Assembly: GCA_947168725.1 (NCBI GenBank)
Contig: CAMVNA010000005.1
Coordinates: 1-64,000, forward strand
DNA length: 64,000 bases
Direction: 5' to 3'
Origin: an uncultured bacterium
GTDB taxonomy: Bacteria; Patescibacteriota; Gracilibacteria; Absconditabacterales; Absconditicoccaceae
Made by a program: the position numbers and the translations under genes. Shown piece by piece: positions 56,738 through 64,000 of this stretch. The notes under the pieces were generated by a model. It was not told the DNA's origin. It was given only the letters and a program-made list of their open reading frames with translations, and made no database searches. Numbering within the stretch: the first letter of the stretch is position 1; the number at the start of each line of letters is the position of its first letter.

Positions 56738-58357
56738 TTATGGATTAATCCTAAAATTAACTACAGCTTGCAACTGATCTTCAGTCTTTACCGTACGTAA
56801 CGTATAATTCAATCATTGTGCAAAATCAGATTGAAAATAATTTACATTTTCTACATCTCATCCTACTGAAGTAATTTTCATATTTCGTGGATAATAAACC
56901 ATTCATTTTTCTCGCCACATACGCTCAGGCTTCCCATCATAATGATTTACTGGACTAAGAACTAAAATTCATTCCTCTCTTGGAGTGATTCATATTTCAT
57001 ATTTTTTTTCTAATCAACGAATAAATTTTCTATAACTTTCTGGCACAAAAAAATAATAATCAATTACGAGTTGATATTCTCATATTGGCAAATCTGAAAG
57101 CGAAAGAACTTCATTTTGCTGTGAAGTAATTAACTGTCATGTCAAAGAATACAGTTTTAATCGCTTCGTAACAAAATCATCTGATTTATTATTTGCTATA
57201 TTCACATCTCGTGCATATATTTTTCATCATTGAAACTTCGTATTCAAATTGTTTCTAGCTATCATATCTCTAAATTCTTGGCTTACAAACATATCAGAAA
57301 GATAAATTTGAATATACCTTTTGTTTAAAACTTCATCTCGATTATTTATCAAATTTCTAGCGATAGTTGTAGAATTTTTATAAAAGTAATCCAAGACTTC
57401 AGCTATATATATTTCCTTTTTATTTCAACGAACTTCGCCACGAATTATATCAATTGAAGCGTTAATAAACTGCCATTCCCTCATTTTATCAGAAAATCAT
57501 GGCAACAATTCTTCAAGTAAATTTGAATCAAGGAATATTACTCATTTTATATATTTATTATGCAAAAGATTCCGTTGCTGTTCACTATACATTTCTCTTA
57601 CTTTATCCATTTCAAAATCTTCATTAAAAGCTTTTTCATACATAATTTTCAAATTTTTTCAGTCTATATCAGTAAATCAAAACTTGTTTCATGCCACAAA
57701 TCATAATTGATATTCTCCAAAATATTGAGAATATCGTTCTGGTAAATTCATTCTAGATTTTGGAGCAATATAATCAGCTAAGTATGAATCAATAACTTCA
57801 AGATTTTCTATATGTCAGCCACTTAAAGTCACGAAAGCAAACGAACCAAAGAATCATCCATTTGGACGTTTTTCATTTCAGTTTTGAAGTGGAATTAAAT
57901 AATTATACGAATAATTTTCTCATAATAACGCATAAACTTCCTCACGATGATCATACAAATCTGATAAAAATTTCATTAAAGATTCATAACGCTGAAATCA
58001 TAATGATGAAAGATAATTTTGATTATTGATTATATAGTACCATACCTCTTCGATTTCAGATTTTTTAGTTTTAAAAATATTTTCTCAGTTTTGATAGGAT
58101 TTGACTATTGTATCTAGTGTATAAAGTTCATGAGAAACTTCCTTATCAATTGGGAGGAAATAAATTGATAAAGTTTGTAAATCTTTGGTAAAAATATCTA
58201 ATGCAGACCCCCCAAAAAGTATGTTTGTAATATTTGAATATAGGCTAAATCCCCGAAAAAAAATTAGAAATAATAATGAATATATGAAAAATTGAATTGG
58301 AGGCATACCTCATCTTTTCTTCTTTTTTTCTTCTATTCAGAATTGTTTTTCTGTCAT
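56738..58357 (-). CDS. DUF4012-containing membrane-anchored protein
   Basis: 539 residues. One membrane helix near residues 20-40 precedes a large extracytoplasmic part. PLQNGNEKRPNGGFFGSFAFVTLSGG with the following LEVIDSYLADY is the DUF4012 signature (usually LLLLQNNxExRPTGGF). The rest (residues 230-539) is beta-rich with FFVPESYRKFIRGLEKKY. DUF4012 proteins are widespread in candidate phyla and some Gram-positives and are thought to act in the envelope; exact role unknown. Confidence 0.85.
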
Positions 58358-58458
58358 TAGTTATTTTATTAAAATCCAACAAAATCTGAGAATATTTTAA
58401 TTCTCCTATCTGTGAGTGTAGGATTTTTTTTGTAAGTTTCAAGTAAAATAAAAATTAC

Positions 58459-58486
58459 TTGACATTTTATATAAAAAGTGTAATAT
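58459..58486 (+). promoter_or_regulatory. TTGACA promoter of the 58.5-kb cassette
   Basis: TTGACA at 58459 and TAATAT at 58481 are 16 bp apart. The block ACTTGACATTTTATATAAAAA is nearly identical to the one before 59174. Confidence 0.7.
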
Positions 58487-58529
58487 TATGTACTGAAATA
58501 AAATATCAAACAAATAAAAATATTAAGTT

Positions 58530-59039
58530 ATGGGAAATTTAACTAAAAGAGAGCTGTTATCTCATGTAATGAAGCTACATGTGATAATAGAACTCATTAA
58601 CACAGAAAATTGCTACGATAAAATTGTAAAGTTCTTCCAAATTACCAGCGAACTACAAGATCGTAGTGAAGAAATTATGAAATTACTTCCTCCTATAGAA
58701 GGGATCAATTTCTGTGGGTGGAAGTCAGCAAAACGTAAGCAATCGGAAAATTCTCGGATGAGAGCCGAGATAAAACTTGATGGGCTTTTGCGTGAAATTA
58801 ACAAAGCAGGAAGAGATTCTTTTGGACACAACCGTACAAAGCCTGGAGAAGATGTAACTAAGGATAACGTCTATTTTGGAGACGTATGGGGTATTGGAAC
58901 TTTTAGCATCAGAACGTTCGAAGAGGAATGCAAGAATGACACATTTGTCCAGACACACATACGCAACCAAATTACTAGATTTGTGAAATCCTATGAAGAT
59001 ATCTTCAATGCTAATTGGCTCATGTTCTGAATCCATTAA
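58530..59039 (+). CDS. Cassette protein A (paralogue of 59174), TGA-free up to a TGA three codons before TAA
   Basis: 166 residues to TGA at 59028, or 169 to TAA at 59037 if that TGA is read as glycine. It is soluble and mostly helical. Shared with the 59174 protein along the whole length: ENCYDK, LQD, FCG, NKAGRD..GHNRT, DN.YFGDV and ECKND-like blocks, with three aligned cysteines. All ten or so glycines are GGN. The paralogue ends at the same place as this TGA, so TGA was probably the ancestral stop. No known family or catalytic motif. Confidence 0.75.
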
Positions 59040-59046
59040 TTTTATA

Positions 59047-59075
59047 ATGTGGTAGGTATATCCTATCACATTTTT
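59047..59075 (+). terminator. Cassette terminator (ATGTGGTAGG type)
   Basis: ATGTGGTAGG pairs with CCTATCACAT across TATAT, followed by T residues. Nearly identical, with compensating base changes, to the terminator at 60206. Confidence 0.9.
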
Positions 59076-59096
59076 AAATTATATTCATAAAATTAC

Positions 59097-59125
59097 TTGA
59101 CATTTTGTATAAAAATATATATATA
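59097..59125 (+). promoter_or_regulatory. TTGACA promoter of the 59.2-kb cassette
   Basis: TTGACA at 59097 with TATATA at 59120, 17 bp apart. The leader also resembles that of 58530 (AAAATRTCAAAC). Confidence 0.7.
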
Positions 59126-59173
59126 CAATACATACAAGAAAACAAAATGTCAAACCATTAAAAAATTAAAAAA

Positions 59174-59671
59174 ATGAAATTATTTTCGAAAAATCAGTTC
59201 GTTGCTGAGGTTAAGAATCTCAACCAGATCATCAACCACATCAACGAGGAGAATTGCTATGACAAAGTGGTGGAATTCTTCACTATCACTAGCTATCTCC
59301 AAGACCACGCCAGGGAAATCGAGGAGTTTTTGCCCACTGTAAGAGGCTTCAAATTCTGTGGAATTAAGTCATCTTATAGGAAAGAATGTGAATTCAAGAG
59401 GGCTAAAGCCAAGCTCGGACTCAACGAATTCATGAGTGAGCTCAACAAAGCTGGCAGAGATAAGTATGGGCACAATCGGACAGAAAGCGGAGAAGCTGTA
59501 TCCAAAGACAACATCTATTTCGGTGATGTCGCTGGGATCTGGACCTTCTGTATTGCCGATTTTGAAAACAAATGCAAAAACGATGCCTACGTCCAGGAAA
59601 ACATCCGAGCTCAAATTACCGGATTTGTGAAGTCCTACGAAGGCTCCTTTAACCTCGATTGGGTTGCTTAA
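59174..59671 (+). CDS. Cassette protein B (paralogue of 58530), GC-rich codons
   Basis: 165 residues, ATG to TAA, soluble and helical. The same conserved blocks as its upstream paralogue occur: NHINEENCYDK, FCGIKSS, NKAGRDKYGHNRTESGE, DNIYFGDVAGI and KCKND. Codon choice is strikingly different from everything around it (AAC, ATC, CTC, GAG, AAG, GGC), and all ten glycines are GGN. This fits recent arrival from a higher-GC, standard-code genome, or strong codon selection. Function unknown. The conserved GRDxxGHNRT..GE block is a candidate active or binding site. Confidence 0.77.
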   Translation: MKLFSKNQFVAEVKNLNQIINHINEENCYDKVVEFFTITSYLQDHAREIEEFLPTVRGFKFCGIKSSYRKECEFKRAKAKLGLNEFMSELNKAGRDKYGHNRTESGEAVSKDNIYFGDVAGIWTFCIADFENKCKNDAYVQENIRAQITGFVKSYEGSFNLDWVA

Positions 59672-59692
59672 AATTAATTAACTTTTTAATCG

Positions 59693-59723
59693 TACGGCAG
59701 GTTTATCCTGCCGTATTTTTTTA
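59693..59723 (+). terminator. Terminator of the 59.2-kb cassette
   Basis: TACGGCAGG pairs perfectly with CCTGCCGTA over a five-base loop, followed by eight T residues; an unusually GC-rich stem for this window. Confidence 0.93.
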
Positions 59724-59760
59724 TTAAAATGACCTTTAAATTTTGATTTTCAAAAAGCAC

Positions 59761-59790
59761 TTGACTCTTTGATTAAAAAATACATATTAT
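59761..59790 (+). promoter_or_regulatory. TTGACT promoter of the 59.8-kb cassette
   Basis: TTGACT at 59761 is followed by TATTAT at 59785 (18 bp). The preceding GCACTTGACT matches the cassette promoter core. Confidence 0.6.
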
Positions 59791-59823
59791 ATATCGATAT
59801 ACAAATATACAAAAGTTTTTTAT

Positions 59824-60180
59824 ATGAAAAATTTAATTATTTTTAATTGGCTTGCGATTGTGGGACTTACCTGCTGTCTGGGTAACATCGCAAACATGCC
59901 TGATGACTGGTTCCCTGGAATTAGGGTATTTTGTGTCGCAGTAAGCACCTCCATTCTTGCATTCTTTTCCGCTAAATTCGACAACTATTCTGAAAAGCGG
60001 CTATCTAGTAGAGAAAGAACCTATGAGACAAAGCTGTATCTTGGTACAGCTATCCTTGCGGCAATAATACTAATGATTTGTTGCATTACAAGTTGTCCAT
60101 CCCTGATTACCATGACAGTTTGGATGATTTCGCTCATTGGTATATGTGTGCATCGAATTTCACACAACGAATTTGTGTAA
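59824..60180 (+). CDS. Four-helix membrane protein, TGA-free cassette gene
   Basis: 118 residues with four hydrophobic helices (about 3-22, 34-52, 75-93 and 96-112) and a charged middle loop (DNYSEKRLSSRERTYETK). The layout recalls small phage or superinfection-type membrane proteins only in outline. All five glycines are GGN and codons are mixed, with more C-ending choices. Own promoter and terminator. No family recognised. Confidence 0.72.
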   Translation: MKNLIIFNWLAIVGLTCCLGNIANMPDDWFPGIRVFCVAVSTSILAFFSAKFDNYSEKRLSSRERTYETKLYLGTAILAAIILMICCITSCPSLITMTVWMISLIGICVHRISHNEFV

Positions 60181-60205
60181 AGAGTCTCGACTCCAAAATG
60201 TAAAT

Positions 60206-60238
60206 AATGCGGTAGGTATTTCCTATCGCATTTTTATT
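60206..60238 (+). terminator. Cassette terminator (ATGCGGTAGG type)
   Basis: ATGCGGTAGG pairs with CCTATCGCAT across TATTT, then T residues. Almost the same sequence as at 59047, though the two genes they end are unrelated. Confidence 0.9.
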
Positions 60239-60279
60239 TTAAAATTTTGTTTTAAATGCAAACTAAAATCAGATTTCTC

Positions 60280-60307
60280 TTGCATTTTATGTGAATTTTT
60301 TTATAAG
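60280..60307 (+). promoter_or_regulatory. Promoter of secE-nusG
   Basis: TTGCAT at 60280 and TATAAG at 60302 are 16 bp apart, about 45 bp before secE. Confidence 0.55.
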
Positions 60308-60353
60308 TATTCGTTGTAAACGCTCGCGTTTTTTATTATTATGAAATTGCAGA

Positions 60354-60545
60354 ATGCTTGACTTTATTTATGACAGTTTGGATACGGTAAAAAGCCTAAA
60401 ACATCCAGACAAAAAAATGTACCTTACTTTGACTGCTGCCATTTTTGGTGTGGTTATAGTAACTGGTTTATATTTTGTGCTTGCTGATTATATTTTCAGC
60501 GAAGGATATCAAATTTTCTACCAAGCAATGACTGGAACTCTTTAA
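60354..60545 (+). CDS. secE: Preprotein translocase subunit SecE
   Basis: 63 residues: amphipathic N-terminus with KSLKHPDKKMYLTL, then a single membrane helix (AAIFGVVIVTGLYFVLADYIF). Short single-span SecE, as in most bacteria outside Proteobacteria, and placed just before nusG, its usual neighbour. Its four glycines are GGN, too few to mean much. Confidence 0.88.
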   Translation: MLDFIYDSLDTVKSLKHPDKKMYLTLTAAIFGVVIVTGLYFVLADYIFSEGYQIFYQAMTGTL

Positions 60546-60607
60546 TATTGAATTAATAATTAGAAATTGAAAAGTGATGAAAAATTTTATTCTCTTCACT
60601 AAACATT

Positions 60608-61189
60608 ATGCAAGAAACAAATACAGTAGAAATCAAAAAACAAATTGAAGATCGTACATTTAGACGATATGTATTAAGTGTAAACTCTGGTCAAGAAGAA
60701 CTTGTTCTTGAAAATCTAAAAGAGAGAGTGGCTAGACAATGACTACAAGAAGACGTAATTGAATTACTAAATCCTAAAGTGAATGAGATTTCTATAAGTA
60801 AAAAATGAGAAAAGGTTATTAAACAAAAAAGGTTATATCCAGGTTACTTGTTCTTCAAATCTAGAATGAATGATAAAATCTGGTATGTAATCAGAAATAC
60901 ACCATGAGTAAGATTAATTGTGTGAGCTGATACTCATCCTGTTCCACTTACAGATGACGAATTTAATCAAATGATGCAACAAATTCAGGCTTCTGAAGAT
61001 TCATTAGATATTAAGGTTCCGTTCAAAAAGGGTGATTTGGTACTTATCAAATCATGAGATCTAAAAGGGACAAAATGAACTGTTATCTCTGTTGATTCAG
61101 ATAAATGATTAATTACTGTAAGTGTTGAATGGTTAGGACAGCTTACACCTACAACAGTTTGAATGGATACTGTGGAAATTGCTCAATAG
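60608..61189 (+). CDS. nusG: Transcription antitermination factor NusG
   Basis: 193 residues. The NGN domain has RYVLSVNSGQEELVLENLK and LYPGYLFFKSRM, then TPGVRLIVGA. The C-terminal KOW domain is FKKGDLVLIKSGDLKGTKGTV. It binds RNA polymerase and links it to Rho or ribosomal S10. Follows secE by 62 bp. Confidence 0.96.
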
Positions 61190-61212
61190 TTTTATCAAGC
61201 AAGATTCCAACT

Positions 61213-61905
61213 ATGATAGAAAACAAAAAAGTAATTACTCGATCATTGATATTTCTATTCCTTAGCTTATCGATTGTGTATGCACTTACTTATCAAAAAA
61301 AAGAAAATTTATTCAAAGCTACACTAAAGGATTGAAATGAAATAACTAATCAAACATGAAATCAGATTTGATGATTAGTTGCACAAAATTCTGTAAATCT
61401 TGATGAAGATTCTGAAGATGTTTATATTTCAGATTCAGTTTCTTTGTGAGATGTACAACCTAGTTGAGTAAGTATCTCAGATACTCAAACTCTTGATATG
61501 GATGAATCTTATACTTCTGTAAGTTTAGGTTCGACTAATACAAAAATACTTCCTGGTACTACTGAATATTTCGGTACTCTAGATATTGTAAACATTTTAT
61601 GAGAAAAGCCTGAATTTACATTACAAGATTCAAAGTGAAATTACTTTGCATATTACGGAAGTCATTTAGACTTTGTGCAAACAATTCAAACATTAGGAGG
61701 AAATGTCTACGAAATGGTGACAGAGTCAGAAATTCTTCAAAATCAATTATTTGGAGATAGAGTAAGTTATATAAATCTGTCCATGTTCAAAGATGTTCGA
61801 GTGATGATGGTCATTGAAATCGATAATGATGTTTGGTTATTGCAAATACCTGCAGACAAATATCATTATAGCAAAGACTATCTCAGATCATTATTTATTC
61901 ACTAA
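61213..61905 (+). CDS. Single-span membrane protein of unknown function
   Basis: 230 residues. One N-terminal helix (about 10-28), a Ser/Asp/Gly-rich extracytoplasmic stretch, and a folded C-terminal domain (KILPGTTEYFG ... VWLLQIPADKYHYSKDYLRSLF). TGA is used several times, so it is native. It lies between nusG and rplK, an unusual interruption of the operon. Confidence 0.7.
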
Positions 61906-61916
61906 TCTAACTACAG

Positions 61917-62759
61917 ATGGCAAAAGAAAAAAAATATGTCAAAGTTGAGAGTGAAAAATCTGAAAACAATGAAGTTTATGGAAAGGATGAACATGGTAAA
62001 ATTATAAAAATTGAACAAACTGGAGATCCTCAAAAAAGAGCTACTTGTAAAAGAGTGTGGGCAATTATATTATGGATTATTGCGATTGCATTCGAAGTTA
62101 TGGGGATATTAAAATTAACTGAGGTCATCAATTGGTTCAGCGAATTAGATACAATGTGGTTTTTATTAATCTGTATTGGATTGGATTTATTATTCTTCAT
62201 TCCCGGTTCATTATTGCGGAAGAAAGCAAATCATATTGATCCAGCTTCAGAAAAAAACAAAACAAAATTCTGGATATGGAATAACTTATGAACGATTCTT
62301 TCAGTATTAGCTTTCTTGCCTATTATCATATTTGTATTTACAGACAAAAAATTAGATAAAAAAACTAAAGGTATAGTTGGAACTGTTGCTATCATTGCTC
62401 TAACTATTGCAGGATTTGCAAGTTATGACTATAATCCGGTGTCTATGGAATGATTAGAAAGGGCTGAACAAGAAGTGTTACAGGTTAGTCCATCTGGAAC
62501 AGTATATTGGGCCCAATATAGTAAAAAATATCACGTAGATAAAGACTGTCCTGCTTTCTCAAACAGTGAAACAGTATATGAATGAACAGTTAGAGATGCT
62601 TATGAAAGATGATTAACTGATCCTTGTAGAAGATGTATTCCTGAATATAAATGAGATGATATTGATGAAGATATTGAAATTGAAGATAATAAAAATGCAG
62701 TAGAAAATAAAGACGAAAATTTGTGAATATGAGATTTACTTTGATGACTCTTTGAGTAA
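61917..62759 (+). CDS. Membrane protein with C-terminal Cys motif
   Basis: 280 residues. Hydrophilic start, then about four helices (roughly 48-72, 82-103, 125-143 and 150-168). A short domain with KKYHVDKDCPAF ... DAYERGLTDPCRRCIPE follows, a His/Cys arrangement (H-x-C ... PCxxC) like small metal-binding motifs of the Ada/nuclease kind. It ends in an acidic TGA-rich tail. Also located between nusG and rplK, 11 bp after the previous gene. Confidence 0.72.
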
Positions 62760-62919
62760 AATCTAATTAATTTATGTTGAGTAACTATCTCAAATACTCA
62801 AATTCCTATCTGGCCTGAGTCTTCTACCTCAGAATGTCTAAGCTTCTACGAATGTTCTACATTTGTTAGACTGTCCAAGTATGGGAAATTAAACATTTAT
62901 TTGATTATTAAGCTTGAAA
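62760..62919 (+). promoter_or_regulatory. Structured leader before rplK
   Basis: Two hairpins are visible: CTGAG (62815)/CTCAG (62828), and GTCTAA (62836)/TTAGAC (62866). The word TTCTAC occurs three times (62822, 62844 and 62855). Autoregulatory r-protein leaders are usual before rplK; which protein binds here is unknown. No tRNA was found. Confidence 0.45.
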
Positions 62920-63363
62920 ATGGCAAAAGTGCAAACTATTCTCAATCTTGAGATTCCTGCCGGGAAAGCTCAACCAGCTCCTCCTCTTGGACCTATGCTT
63001 TGAGCAAACGGTGTAAATATCGGTCAATTCACAAAAGAATTCAACGAAAAAACTTCAGATTATATGAAAAAGTTCGCCCCTACAGATGTTAAAATTAAAT
63101 GTAAATTGACTATCTTTGTAGATAGAACCTTTCAAATAGAAATCTGAGCTCCTATTACGTCAGGATTAATAAAATGGAAGTTACATCTTGCTAAAGGTTC
63201 TGGAGAACCTAACAAGAATAAAGTTGGGAAACTTTCAAGAGCAGATTTGGAAGAAATCTATGAAATTAAGAAGGACGATTTAAATGCAAACAGCGTTGAA
63301 GAGTGAATTAGAATTATTGCTGGAACTGCTAGAAATATGGGAGTTGATTGTGATTTAAAATAA
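62920..63363 (+). CDS. rplK: 50S ribosomal protein L11
   Basis: 147 residues. [28 protein letters not shown] is the universal N-terminal block (one Gly is TGA). The C-terminal domain, with IIAGTARNMGVD, is complete. It binds the GTPase-associated centre of 23S rRNA. Confidence 0.97.
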
Positions 63364-63458
63364 GATTTCTATTCTCTTTAGAGAAATGAAATATTACTGT
63401 GGCAGAAAGTAAAGACTTTCGCTATGGACCACTTTTACTTTGATTATTTGTTATTATT
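63364..63458 (+). promoter_or_regulatory. Intergenic region before rplA with hairpins
   Basis: TTCTC/GAGAA near 63371 and AAAGTAAA (about 63406)/TTTACTTT (about 63434) can pair. A possible L1-binding or mRNA control site, by position only. Confidence 0.35.
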
Positions 63459-64000
63459 ATGCCAACACACGGAAAAAAGTATGTTGAAGCTAAGAAAGCT
63501 ATCGACAATCAAAAGCAATACAGCGTTGAAGAAGCTGTAAAATTAGTTAAACAAACTAACTACGTTAAATTTGATGCAACTGTAAATATTGCTATCAAAA
63601 CTAACGCAAATCCTAAGTACAACGATCAAATGCTTAGAGCCACAACTATCCTCCCTCACTGAACAGGAAAAACTAAAAGAGTTGCTGTATTCGTAAGTGA
63701 TGATAAAGTTGAAGAAGCTAAAAAAGCTGGTGCAGATATCGCTGGATTTGAAAGTTTGTTAAATGATATCAAAACTGGTAAAATGGATTTCGATGTTTTG
63801 ATTACTACTCCTGAACACATTAGAGATTTAGCTCCAGTTGCTAAACAACTTGGACCTAGAGGTTTAATGCCTAGTCCAAAAGCTGGAACTGTCGCTATGA
63901 ATGTTCCTCAAGCTGTGGAAGAAGTTAAGAAATGAAAAATCGAATTCAGACTTGATAAAACTGGAAATATTCATGCAGGAGTTGGAAAAGTTTCTTTTGA
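63459..64000 (+). CDS. rplA: 50S ribosomal protein L1 (3' partial)
   Basis: The first 180 residues of L1 are present; the window ends inside the gene. It has KYVEAKKAIDNQKQYSVEEAV, VNIAIKTNANP, LPHGTGKTKRVAVF (TGA glycine) and LGPRGLMPSPKAGTV. L1 forms the mobile L1 stalk and represses its own operon in many bacteria. Confidence 0.96.

Noticed and set aside
60182-62919. tRNA-Trp or another tRNA near secE/nusG/rplK
   Set aside because: Checked for TTCGANTC-type T loops and CCA ends; none forms a cloverleaf.

Overview
The window is AT-rich bacterial DNA read with genetic code 25 (UGA = glycine). In-frame TGA codons fall exactly on invariant glycines: CPGCG of KorB, the Walker A loops of FtsK and PilT, NPPYGK of the rRNA methyltransferase and the KTG box of PBP1A. 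TAA and TAG are the normal stops. With the gene content (short KorB, DUF4012, EbfC, TypA, SLH surface proteins, VirB2-like pilins, secE-nusG-rplK-rplA), this points to Absconditabacteria (SR1) or Gracilibacteria. I cannot separate the two from this window.

Layout. 1-6.8 kb: a giant membrane-linked metalloprotease-like protein (5' cut off), a small acidic protein, and the two subunits of a 2-oxoacid:ferredoxin oxidoreductase, split by a palindromic repeat. 6.8-14.1 kb, mostly minus: an SLH-anchored surface protein, FtsK and two secreted or membrane proteins of pilin/type IV secretion type. 14.3-21.3 kb: a DUF1015 protein, an LtaS-like sulfatase fused to a glycerophosphodiesterase, then a pilT cluster with two more pilin-like proteins. 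21.4-30 kb: a coiled-coil protein next to an out-of-frame lytic transglycosylase tail, thioredoxin reductase, and an operon-like run (TsaE, rRNA methyltransferase, coiled-coil membrane protein, YgjP-like peptidase, RdgB, metallophosphoesterase, AlkD). 30-45 kb: SecD, PBP1A, MtaB, a 1523-residue unknown protein, EbfC and RelA/SpoT. 45-56 kb: AsnRS, TypA, three pilin/TraC-like genes, FolD, an SLH-like membrane protein and MurC. 56-64 kb: a DUF4012 protein and the secE-nusG-rplK-rplA region with two unknown genes inserted; rplA runs off the end.

The most unusual signal is a set of eight small genes (about 9.7, 30.1, 47.0, 47.5, 54.3, 58.5, 59.2 and 59.8 kb) spread among the recoded genes. None uses TGA for glycine, although together they hold about 50 glycines. 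Their codon choice is richer in G/C. Each stands alone; most have their own TTGAC-type promoter and most have a strong hairpin terminator, some of them nearly identical between unrelated genes. One ends in a TGA placed just before its own terminator, as if TGA were still a stop. They look like portable standard-code cassettes in a recoded genome. Two are paralogues with very different base composition. None matched a family I recognise.

No tRNA, rRNA, insertion sequence, prophage or CRISPR array was seen.
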